From contig JBBTBY010000005.1 of assembly GCA_038043445.1 (NCBI GenBank), positions 1 to 42,597 of the forward strand: a DNA stretch of 42,597 nucleotides. Reading direction: 5' to 3'. Of the stretch, positions 26,157 to 33,211 are shown piece after piece (the stretch's first letter is position 1; each line of letters begins with the position of its first letter). The notes under the pieces were generated by a model. That model did no database searches. It saw only the letters and a list, made by a program, of their open reading frames with translations, and was not told the origin of the DNA. This DNA is from Spirochaetota bacterium (GTDB lineage Bacteria > Spirochaetota > Brachyspiria > Brachyspirales > JACRPF01). The position numbers were made by a program, and so were the translations under genes.

Positions 26157-27536
26157 ATGCTTGAAGGACTGACAAAAAGTATAACCGGCGCGCTTTCCGC
26201 GCTCGGCGGCAGGAAAAGGCTGACTGAGAAGCAGCTTACTGATGCTGTCGCGCTCATAAAGGACGCGCTCATCGCCTCCGACGTGAACACCGAAGTGGCC
26301 GAAAAGTTCACCGCATCCGTGCTCAAGCGTGCTGTCGGCACCGATGTGCTCGAAGGCGTCAACCCGAGCGAGCAGTTCATCGCCATTGTCCACGAAGAGC
26401 TTGCTGCAATGATAGGCGGCTCCGAAGAAAAGCCCGGCCTCTCGCTCCTTCCCGATGAAAAACTTTCCATAGTGCTCCTTTTCGGGCTGCAGGGCTCAGG
26501 GAAAACAACGACGGCGGCAAAGCTCGCCGCACACTATAAGAAAAGCAAACGCGTCATGCTCGTCGGTCTCGATGTGCATCGCCCCGCCGCCATGGAACAG
26601 CTTGCCACGCTCGCAGAACAGGCGGGCGTCCGCTGTCATATTGAAAAGCAGGAAGACAAGGCACATAAGATATTGAAAAAATCGCTCTTTGTCGCAAAGA
26701 AAGAAACTATCAATCTGCTCATCGTCGATACCGCCGGACGCCTCGAACTTGACGATGCGATGATGCAGGAACTGAAACGCGTGGCGAACACCGTGGAAAG
26801 CACGGAAAAGCTCCTCGTCGTCGATTCGACGGCAGGACAGAGCGTATTCAATACCGCGAAAGCGTTCCGCGATGCGGTCGGCATTACCGGCGTCATTATG
26901 ACAAAATACGATTCGGATGCCAGGGGCGGGAGCGCGCTCTCGCTTAAATATGCCGCCGGCACGCGTGTGAAATTCATCGGCACCGGCGAGCACCTCGAGG
27001 ACTTCGACGAATTCGACGCCGAACGTGTCGCATCGCGCATGCTCGGCATGGGCGACGTCGTCAAGCTCGTGAAGAAAGCGGAAGCGGCCATCGATCAGAA
27101 AAAAGCCGAAGAGATGATGAAGAACATCATCGAGAACAATTTCAGCTTCAATGATTATCTCACACAGATCGATTCGACGATGTCCATGGGCGGACTTTCG
27201 AAGATAATGGCCATGCTCCCCGGCACGCATGACCTCCCCGACGACATGATGGGCGAACAGGAAAAGCAGATACGCCGTTTCAAGGCGATAATACAATCGA
27301 TGACGAAAAAAGAGCGGCTTGCCATTTTTCCGCTCAACAATTCCCGCGTCGTACGCATCGCCAAGGGAAGCGGCACATCGGTGTATGAAGTGAACCGCCT
27401 GCTCAAGCAATTCAACACCATGCGCAGCATGATGGGCAGCAGGAAGAAAATGGACCGCATGATGGCGGGGCTCGAGCGCATGGGCGTCGATATGAACAGC
27501 ATGGACGCGAACGCATTTGAAAGGACTATGAAGTGA
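26157..27536 (+). CDS. ffh: Signal recognition particle protein Ffh
   Basis: 459 residues. It is the GTPase of the signal recognition particle, which binds SRP RNA and delivers membrane-protein nascent chains to FtsY. The N domain is residues about 1-90. The G domain has GLQGSGKTT (G1), DTAGR (G3), TKYDSDARGG (G4 and DARGG loop) and GTGE (G5). The Met-rich M domain is about 300-459, with the RNA-binding segment RIAKGSGTSVYEVN. G4 usually reads TKLDGDARGG; the Y and S here resemble what I recall from spirochaetes. The arginine-rich lead of the RNA-binding helix is reduced (NSRVVRIAKGSG). The SD is weak. It heads the ribosomal operon. Confidence 0.97.
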   Translation: MLEGLTKSITGALSALGGRKRLTEKQLTDAVALIKDALIASDVNTEVAEKFTASVLKRAVGTDVLEGVNPSEQFIAIVHEELAAMIGGSEEKPGLSLLPDEKLSIVLLFGLQGSGKTTTAAKLAAHYKKSKRVMLVGLDVHRPAAMEQLATLAEQAGVRCHIEKQEDKAHKILKKSLFVAKKETINLLIVDTAGRLELDDAMMQELKRVANTVESTEKLLVVDSTAGQSVFNTAKAFRDAVGITGVIMTKYDSDARGGSALSLKYAAGTRVKFIGTGEHLEDFDEFDAERVASRMLGMGDVVKLVKKAEAAIDQKKAEEMMKNIIENNFSFNDYLTQIDSTMSMGGLSKIMAMLPGTHDLPDDMMGEQEKQIRRFKAIIQSMTKKERLAIFPLNNSRVVRIAKGSGTSVYEVNRLLKQFNTMRSMMGSRKKMDRMMAGLERMGVDMNSMDANAFERTMK

Positions 27537-27570
27537 TTTTTCATAGAGATATTCCAACGGAGGAACTTTC

Positions 27571-27969
27571 GTGGTAAGAATCAGACTCAAACGCATCGGG
27601 CGCAAACATCAGCCGCATTACCGCATCGTAGTGACCGACTCCCGGAGCCCTCGGGACGGACGCTTCATCGCGGAACTCGGCTGGTTCGACCCGCGCTCGG
27701 CAACGGAACAGATCAAGATCGACGGCGAACTCGCCAAGTCGTGGATAGCCAAAGGCGCACAGCCGAGCGACACGGTATGGGGCATACTGGCCACTGCCGG
27801 CGTCATAGAAAAAACGCCGCAGACATCCACTCGCCCGCCGCTCAAGGTGCGCAAACCGGAAAAGCGCCGCTCGACGCGCCCGAAAGAGGCCGCCGCGGCA
27901 GCAGCATCGCCGGAAGCGGCACCTGCAGCGCCAGCGGCAGAAGAAAAGAAAGAAGAAGTAAAGGCATAA
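27571..27969 (+). CDS. rpsP: 30S ribosomal protein S16 with C-terminal tail
   Basis: 132 residues. Residues 1-80 are the normal S16 core (VRIRLKRIGRKHQPHYRIVV, then RFIAELGWFDP). Most S16 proteins end near 80-90 residues; here about 45 more follow, rich in Lys/Arg at first and then Ala/Pro/Glu. Start is a GTG with GGAGG 7 nt upstream. It lies 34 nt after ffh, in the conserved order with khpA, rimM, trmD and rplS. The tail is probably disordered and surface exposed on the small subunit. Confidence 0.96.
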   Translation: MVRIRLKRIGRKHQPHYRIVVTDSRSPRDGRFIAELGWFDPRSATEQIKIDGELAKSWIAKGAQPSDTVWGILATAGVIEKTPQTSTRPPLKVRKPEKRRSTRPKEAAAAAASPEAAPAAPAAEEKKEEVKA

Positions 27970-28011
27970 CGCGCTCGGGAATGTCCGGTCCGTGTGCGCA
28001 TGGAGAAATCG

Positions 28012-28251
28012 ATGGAAGAGAAAGAACTGGTAGAATACCTTGCGAAACGGCTTGTCGATAAACCGGATGCCGTTTCGGTGAACGTTGTCGAGGATGACAA
28101 GGGTACCGTGCTCGAACTAACGGTAGCCCCGGACGATGTGGGCAAGGTCATCGGAAAGCGCGGGCGCATTGCACATGCGCTTAGAACACTGCTCTCCGCC
28201 TCGGGCATTAAGACCGGGCGGCGCGTGGCGCTCGATATCATCGACAATTGA
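28012..28251 (+). CDS. khpA: KH-domain RNA-binding protein KhpA
   Basis: 79 residues, one type-II KH domain. The GKRG loop in VIGKRGRIAHALRTL is the RNA-contacting GXXG motif. KhpA usually pairs with KhpB (Jag) and binds many RNAs, affecting cell shape or translation; no khpB is in the window. An open frame begins at a GTG at 27994, but GGAG sits 6 nt before the ATG at 28012 and the resulting length is typical. Its place between rpsP and rimM is conserved in many bacteria. Confidence 0.93.
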   Translation: MEEKELVEYLAKRLVDKPDAVSVNVVEDDKGTVLELTVAPDDVGKVIGKRGRIAHALRTLLSASGIKTGRRVALDIIDN

Positions 28252-28253
28252 CG

Positions 28254-28760
28254 ATGGACGGCTTTGTTGCGGTCGGCACCGTGGTGCGGCCGCAAGGGGT
28301 CCGCGGTGAACTGAAGGTAACGCCGTACGGCTCGCTTGACGATATACGTTTTCTGGCGAATGTGCGGAGGATATACCTGGTACGCGATGAGCGATCGAAC
28401 GCGTACGACGTTGTATCGGTGAAATTCCTCACTGATGCAGCGGTTATCAAAGTAACGGGCATCGACGATATGAATGCCGCCGGAAAACTGACCGGCAGCA
28501 CGGTCTCGGTAGGAGAAGGAGATTTCCCTCCCCTCCCGGCGGACAGCTATCATATCGATGATCTCATCGGAATGACGGTGGTCGATGAAAAGGGCATTGT
28601 GCGCGGAACGGTGGCGGGTATCATCCGCACGAAAGCGCATGATGTGCTTGAGGTGACAGGGCCGGAAAGAACGGTGAACATACCGTTCGTGAAGGCGATA
28701 GTCACGGTCGATACGGCCGCGAGGCGCATGACGGTGCGCGCTTCGGGGTTCTTCGCATGA
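28254..28760 (+). CDS. rimM: Ribosome maturation factor RimM
   Basis: 168 residues. It assists assembly of the 30S head near S19. N-terminal RimM domain begins GFVAVGTVVRPQGVRGELKV; the C-terminal PRC-barrel has YHIDDLIGMTVVDEKG and ends VNIPFVKAIVTVDTAARRM. The ATG at 28254 lies 2 nt after the khpA stop; a TTG at 28248 is also in frame. No clear SD, so translation is probably coupled to khpA. Its stop overlaps the trmD start. Confidence 0.95.
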   Translation: MDGFVAVGTVVRPQGVRGELKVTPYGSLDDIRFLANVRRIYLVRDERSNAYDVVSVKFLTDAAVIKVTGIDDMNAAGKLTGSTVSVGEGDFPPLPADSYHIDDLIGMTVVDEKGIVRGTVAGIIRTKAHDVLEVTGPERTVNIPFVKAIVTVDTAARRMTVRASGFFA

Positions 28761-29512
28761 GGATGCACCTGACGATACTGACATTGTTCCCGGACTTCTT
28801 CACCTCGCCGTTCGCGACGGGCGTGATAGACGGAGCACGGGAAGGCGATCTTTTACAGACTGACCTGGTGAATCTGCGTGAGTACGGCCTTACCCGTCAC
28901 AGAAAATGCGACGATTACCCGTACGGCGGCGGACCCGGCATGGTGATGAGCGTAGAGCCGTTCGAGAAGTACTACCGTGCGAACCCGAAAAAGAAGGGCG
29001 AGCATGTCGTACTGTTGACGCCGACCGGAACACCCCTCACGCAGCCGATCGTAAAGCGATTGGCGGAGAAAGAACGGCTGACGTTCATCTGCGGACACTA
29101 CGAGGGCGTCGATGGGCGTGTCGAATCGCGGTATGCCGACGAGGCGATATCTATCGGCGATTATGTCCTTTCCGGCGGAGAAGCGGCGGCCCTTGTCATC
29201 GTGGATGCGATGGTGCGCTATTTCGGCGTTATCGGCAACGATGCGTCAGTGCCCGGCGATACGTTCGAAGAACGCATGCATGGCCTTTTAGAGCACGAGC
29301 AGTACACGCGTCCCCCGTCATGCGAAAGCGGCGACGTGGATGCGGTGCTTAAGGGCGGGAATCACCGGGACATTGAAGCGTGGCGGCGCAGAAGGAGCGT
29401 CCTGCGCACATTTGAGTACCGAAGCGATCTTCTGGCGAAAGCGAAGCTTACCGCGGAAGATATACGGTATATATTCGAACATTTGAAGATAAAGGAGAAA
29501 GACAATGGATAA
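28757..29512 (+). CDS. trmD: tRNA (guanine-N1)-methyltransferase TrmD
   Basis: 251 residues. It methylates G37 of tRNAs using S-adenosylmethionine, preventing frameshifts. The SPOUT trefoil knot is visible in [30 protein letters not shown] and [10 protein letters not shown]. The DD of the first motif is intact; the preceding KC is less usual than TV or KV. The start overlaps rimM by 4 nt (ATGA), with another ATG two codons on. The C-terminus carries the rplS SD and overlaps rplS by 8 nt. Confidence 0.96.
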   Translation: MRMHLTILTLFPDFFTSPFATGVIDGAREGDLLQTDLVNLREYGLTRHRKCDDYPYGGGPGMVMSVEPFEKYYRANPKKKGEHVVLLTPTGTPLTQPIVKRLAEKERLTFICGHYEGVDGRVESRYADEAISIGDYVLSGGEAAALVIVDAMVRYFGVIGNDASVPGDTFEERMHGLLEHEQYTRPPSCESGDVDAVLKGGNHRDIEAWRRRRSVLRTFEYRSDLLAKAKLTAEDIRYIFEHLKIKEKDNG

Positions 29513-29981
29513 AATGATGGTAGTGAACAACGCACAGAAGAAGGAAGTCCCTGCGGTAAGCCCCGGGGACACGGTGCGTATGCACGTAAAGATCATCGAA
29601 GGCGACAAAGAGCGCGTGCAGCCCTTCGAAGGTGTTGTCATGTCGCTGAAGGGCAGCGGCCCCGGACGCACGGTAAAAGTGCGGAAGATCTCATACGGCA
29701 TCGGCGTTGAGCGCACGTTCCTTCTACACTCGCCGCGCATCGAGAAGATAGAGATCGTACGCAGCGGGAAAGTACGCCGCGCGAAACTCTACTTCCTGCG
29801 CAACAAATCCGGCAAGAAATCGCGTCTCGTCGAGAAGCTCGGATTAAAGGTCACCGCGGTCGAGAACGCCGAAACAGAAGCAACGGCTCCTGCACCGGCT
29901 GAAAAACCTGCCGAAAAACCGGTTGAAGCGGCAGCTCCTGCGCCGGCTGAAAAAAAGGCCGAGAAAAAATCGGCGAAGTGA
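29505..29981 (+). CDS. rplS: 50S ribosomal protein L19 with Ala/Pro/Lys tail
   Basis: 158 residues. Residues 1-115 are L19 ([54 protein letters not shown]). The last 40 residues are low complexity, with two APAPAEK blocks and a lysine-rich end, like the S16 tail in this operon. GGAG lies 7-8 nt before the ATG, inside trmD. It ends the operon, converging on queD with 16 nt between stops and no clear terminator hairpin. Confidence 0.96.
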   Translation: MDKMMVVNNAQKKEVPAVSPGDTVRMHVKIIEGDKERVQPFEGVVMSLKGSGPGRTVKVRKISYGIGVERTFLLHSPRIEKIEIVRSGKVRRAKLYFLRNKSGKKSRLVEKLGLKVTAVENAETEATAPAPAEKPAEKPVEAAAPAPAEKKAEKKSAK

Positions 29982-29997
29982 TCCTGCAGGAACGGAC

Positions 29998-30363
29998 TTA
30001 GACGAAATATTCCGCCCACTGGCGGTCATTCTCCCATATGCGCACACGCTCGAGGGTGATGTGCGCCGGCAGCAGTTCCTTCAGTCTGCCGAACACGTAA
30101 CGAGCGAGCATTTCCGCTGACGGATTTATCGTCTTGAAATAGGGGATATCGTTCAGCATTTTGTGGTCGAGACTTTCGGTCACCTCGCGGAGATGTTTCT
30201 TCAACTCGACAAAATCAATGGCAAGCCCGTCGCTCATCACATCCTCGGCGGTCACGGCTATCTCCACCTTATAGTTATGCCCGTGCATGTTCTCGCATTT
30301 GCCCTTGTATCCGCGCAGATAGTGCGCGCTCTCGAATTCGCCCATGATCGTCAGCCGGAACAT
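29998..30363 (-). CDS. queD: 6-carboxytetrahydropterin synthase QueD
   Basis: 121 residues. It converts dihydroneopterin triphosphate to 6-carboxy-tetrahydropterin in queuosine/preQ0 synthesis. The zinc ligands H14, H27 and H29 are present, as are the catalytic C23 in GKCENMHGHNY and LDHKML downstream, which identify the QueD/PTPS family. No queC, queE or queF gene is nearby. The start lies one nt after the DegT-like gene's stop, with a weak SD, so it is third in the deacetylase-DegT operon. A PTPS-III type function in folate synthesis is the alternative. Confidence 0.9.
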   Translation of the reverse strand: MFRLTIMGEFESAHYLRGYKGKCENMHGHNYKVEIAVTAEDVMSDGLAIDFVELKKHLREVTESLDHKMLNDIPYFKTINPSAEMLARYVFGRLKELLPAHITLERVRIWENDRQWAEYFV

Positions 30364-30364
30364 G

Positions 30365-31441
30365 TCAGCGTATCCGCTTTATCAGTTTGGATATGAGCTC
30401 GACCTGCTTTTTCAGGAGCGAGGGATATATCGGCAGCGACACCGACTTTCGATGCGCATCCTCGGCCTTGGGGAATTCGCTCCGTGATATGCCGAGATAA
30501 TGATAGAGGGGCTTGTAGACGGGGCGCGCGACCTCCACTTCCTGCCGCTTGAACATATCGATGGTCTCCTGCACGCTCATCTCGCCGTTCAACTTGACCA
30601 CATAGCGGTAATTGTTGGGCACTTCGGCATCATGCACGATAGGGCGCGAACATTTCGCCTGCATGGCCGAGGCGGTATAGATAGCGGCGATCTCTTTTCG
30701 GAGCTGAAGCATGCCCTTGTTGCGCACGGGGTTGTCCTTGTCAAGCTCGCGAAGCTCCGCAAGACCGATGGCGGCCTGCAGGTCCGTCGGGAAGAAATTG
30801 TATCGCTTCTTGAAATCGTCCTTCTTGTCATAATGGCGCATGTCGCGGATGCCCTCAACGCCTTTCTTGCGCGTGAGTATCATCCCGCCGGCGCCGCCGC
30901 TCGTTATCATGCGGGTCGCCGCGAACGAAAAGTAGGCGAAATCCCCGAAGCTGCCCGGCTGCGTATCCTTGAAGCGCGCCCCGAGGGAATGACCGCAGTC
31001 CTCGATGATGGGCACCTTCACTTCGGAGAGCTCATCGATGAGGGCCACACTCCCGAACATATGCGATACGATTATCGCCTTGGTGCGATCGGTGATCTTC
31101 GCATGCACCTCGTCCATATCCATATTGTAGGTATTATCGCCGATGTCGACGAGCACCGGTTTCGCCTTGCACTGCAGTATCGCCGAGAGCGGCGACGCAT
31201 TGAGGTACGCCGAGAGGATTATCTCATCGCCCTCCGCAATACCGAGCTGATCGAGTATGAGAGTGAGCGCGGCGGTACCGGTCGATACGAACACCGCCGA
31301 ATACGATTTCCCGAAATAGTTCGCGAACGCGCGCTCGAAGTCATAGATAACATCGCCGGTGGCGAGCTTATCGCTGATAAGGACGGCGAGCGCCTCCTCA
31401 AGGTCCTTTTTCTGAATGGTCGGCCGTGAATGGGATATCAT
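30365..31441 (-). CDS. DegT/DnrJ/EryC1/StrS-family protein lacking the PLP lysine
   Basis: 358 residues, normal fold length. Conserved parts are seen: GDVIYDFERAFANYFG, STGTAALTLIL, IIEDCGHSLGARF (with the PLP-ring aspartate) and NFFPTDLQAAIGLAEL. In the usual SFHATKxITTGEGG motif this protein reads SFAATRMITSGGAGG, so the PLP-binding lysine is R177 (codon CGC at 30913-30911). It is probably not an ordinary sugar aminotransferase. ColD-type dehydratases have His at this place, so a dehydratase-like or non-catalytic role is possible. The ATG at 31441 overlaps the deacetylase stop (ATGA) and has AGGA 7 nt upstream. Confidence 0.85.
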   Translation of the reverse strand: MISHSRPTIQKKDLEEALAVLISDKLATGDVIYDFERAFANYFGKSYSAVFVSTGTAALTLILDQLGIAEGDEIILSAYLNASPLSAILQCKAKPVLVDIGDNTYNMDMDEVHAKITDRTKAIIVSHMFGSVALIDELSEVKVPIIEDCGHSLGARFKDTQPGSFGDFAYFSFAATRMITSGGAGGMILTRKKGVEGIRDMRHYDKKDDFKKRYNFFPTDLQAAIGLAELRELDKDNPVRNKGMLQLRKEIAAIYTASAMQAKCSRPIVHDAEVPNNYRYVVKLNGEMSVQETIDMFKRQEVEVARPVYKPLYHYLGISRSEFPKAEDAHRKSVSLPIYPSLLKKQVELISKLIKRIR

Positions 31442-32205
31442 GCTTCTTTCCTTTGCTGCTGCTCGTATGAATAGCCTTTCATGAACGACATTATCCACGC
31501 CCAGTCCTTCTTGTCGCGGATTATCATGTAGCGGTATATCTGCAGATTATCCGGATTGCTGCTGAGCGGTATCTTCACCGGGCCGCGGATGATGGTGAAG
31601 GCGTTCTTATATCCGGCGGCGCGCACATGCGATACGGTCACCGGCGATCGTATGCCGTAGGGGTAGACGAAGAGCTCCACGGGGACGCCGAGACGCTTTT
31701 CAAGCACGCGTTTTGAGCGGAATATCTCGTTCGAGAACACCTGCGGGAGCGTGATGAAGAGGTCATTGTTCACGCGCTCATGATCATAACCATGCGACGC
31801 TATGGTACACCCATCGTCAGCGAGCGCTTTGAGCTCGCCCCAGGTGAGGAACGCGCTCCCGACACCGATTATCCCCGGGTATATGGCCAGCACCGGGCGG
31901 ACGCCGAGCGGCCGAAGCACATTGGTATATGCCGTAATGAGCGTACGGTAGCCGTCGTCTATCGTGATAAGCACATTCGTCCTGCCGGAGACCGAACCGT
32001 TGGTGATATCAGGATACGATACGAATCGGAAACCAGCGGATGCGATCTCGTTCATCTGCGCCCGAAAGTCCGCAAGCGGTATATCGGTATAGGACTTGCT
32101 CGCCTGCCCTATGAATGAATGATAGCAGAGGATGAACACCGTATTGCTTGCCGCAAAACAGGATTGGATGACGAAAAGAAGTGCCGCGCACCGGACGATG
32201 AGCAT
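31438..32205 (-). CDS. Secreted polysaccharide deacetylase
   Basis: 255 residues from the ATG at 32205, which has AAGGA 9 nt upstream. Signal peptide about 1-18. NodB-fold carbohydrate esterase 4: motif 1 TIDDGY (D83 base, D84 metal), motif 2 SHGYDH (H138, H142 metal ligands), then VYPYG. It removes N-acetyl groups from a polysaccharide such as peptidoglycan or an exopolysaccharide, in the periplasm or outside. First gene of an operon with the DegT-family protein and QueD. Longer starts at 32223 and 32277 spoil the signal peptide. Confidence 0.9.
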   Translation of the reverse strand: MLIVRCAALLFVIQSCFAASNTVFILCYHSFIGQASKSYTDIPLADFRAQMNEIASAGFRFVSYPDITNGSVSGRTNVLITIDDGYRTLITAYTNVLRPLGVRPVLAIYPGIIGVGSAFLTWGELKALADDGCTIASHGYDHERVNNDLFITLPQVFSNEIFRSKRVLEKRLGVPVELFVYPYGIRSPVTVSHVRAAGYKNAFTIIRGPVKIPLSSNPDNLQIYRYMIIRDKKDWAWIMSFMKGYSYEQQQRKEA

Positions 32206-32346
32206 ATCATTGTATCCTTGCATCGATGAAGCGGCGATATTATAGCGGATGCCGCCGTTTCCGCAAGGGGATTGCAAAAATATGAAAATAATATACCATC
32301 ATCATTAACATAATACCGGACCGGTTATACAGCGGGGAACGGACGC

Positions 32347-33105
32347 ATGAAGGAATTAAGTAAATTCAGTCTGAAAGCGATCGAGGTCATGCGGCATCTG
32401 CTTGAGCACGATGTCGTCGAAGAGACCACGATCGATGCTCTTCGCGTCATGGAACTCGAATACTACTCTTTGCTCGATAAGATCGCCGTGCTCGAAGAGC
32501 GCGTGAACATCGATGAAAAGACCAACCTGCTCAAATACAAGGACGATTACATCACGATGATCGTCAAGACCGCATCGCGTGTGCTCGACCGCCCTACCCT
32601 CAACGATGATTTCAAGATATCGTACATACGCTTCGACATCGATAACTTCTCGCACCTCAACAACAAGTACGGCCACGATAAAGGCGATATCGTCCTCATC
32701 GATGTGGCGAAGATACTGCGCACCGCGTCGCGCCCGACGGATTATCCCATCCGTTTCGGCGGCGAGGAATTCGATGTGCTCCTCCCCGCCACCGATCTCG
32801 CCGGTGCCGGCGTCTACCTCGACCGTATCTACGGCGCCATGCGTCAGCTCAAGTACGATTTCAACGGCGACACGATACGCCCGACGATAAGCGGCGGTGT
32901 CAGTATGATGAAGATACCGTCGATGAGCCTCAAGGAAATAAGCGACAGCACTATGAAGGAAAAATACCTCACGCTGCAGCGCGAGGTCGATGACGCCCTC
33001 TACGACGCAAAGCTCGCCGGCAAGGACCGGTTCTGCACCTACGACCCCACCAAGGACTACCACAGCATCCGCACAAAATATGATGCACGGGGCAAGCGCA
33101 AGTAA
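32347..33105 (+). CDS. Soluble diguanylate cyclase (GGDEF domain)
   Basis: 252 residues. Makes cyclic di-GMP from two GTP. Residues 1-60 are helical, probably a coiled-coil dimerisation stretch without a recognised sensor or membrane segment. The GGDEF domain carries FDIDNFSHLNNKYGHDKGD, the active site GGEEF at 138-142 and an inhibitory-site RxxD (R129-D132) exactly five residues before it, so product inhibition is likely. A 40-residue basic tail follows. GGGGAA lies before the ATG. It diverges from the deacetylase operon and precedes the GH42 gene, which has its own promoter. Confidence 0.93.
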   Translation: MKELSKFSLKAIEVMRHLLEHDVVEETTIDALRVMELEYYSLLDKIAVLEERVNIDEKTNLLKYKDDYITMIVKTASRVLDRPTLNDDFKISYIRFDIDNFSHLNNKYGHDKGDIVLIDVAKILRTASRPTDYPIRFGGEEFDVLLPATDLAGAGVYLDRIYGAMRQLKYDFNGDTIRPTISGGVSMMKIPSMSLKEISDSTMKEKYLTLQREVDDALYDAKLAGKDRFCTYDPTKDYHSIRTKYDARGKRK

Positions 33106-33112
33106 TCGCACG

Positions 33113-33140
33113 ATTGTCCCTGTTCTGCGCACTATTGTCC
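33113..33140. promoter_or_regulatory. Direct repeats upstream of the GH42 gene
   Basis: ATTGTCC at 33113-33119 and 33134-33140, starts 21 nt apart, about 24 nt before the -35 box; a further TTGTCC is at 33171-33176. The spacing equals that of the GH16/AraC repeats and suits an AraC-family dimer, but the motif is short. Confidence 0.4.
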
Positions 33141-33163
33141 AGAAAAAAAACGAACGCCGCTTC

Positions 33164-33192
33164 TTGTCTTTTGTCCGAACCATCACTACAAT
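33164..33192 (+). promoter_or_regulatory. Promoter of the GH42 gene
   Basis: TTGTCT at 33164-33169, a 17-nt spacer, TACAAT at 33187-33192, giving a short leader with AGGAG. Confidence 0.55.
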
Positions 33193-33211
33193 ATCCGCCA
33201 AGGAGTTCCCC

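Noticed and set aside
26496-27605. 369-codon open frame antisense to ffh
   Set aside because: Shadow of ffh and the rpsP start; no motifs.
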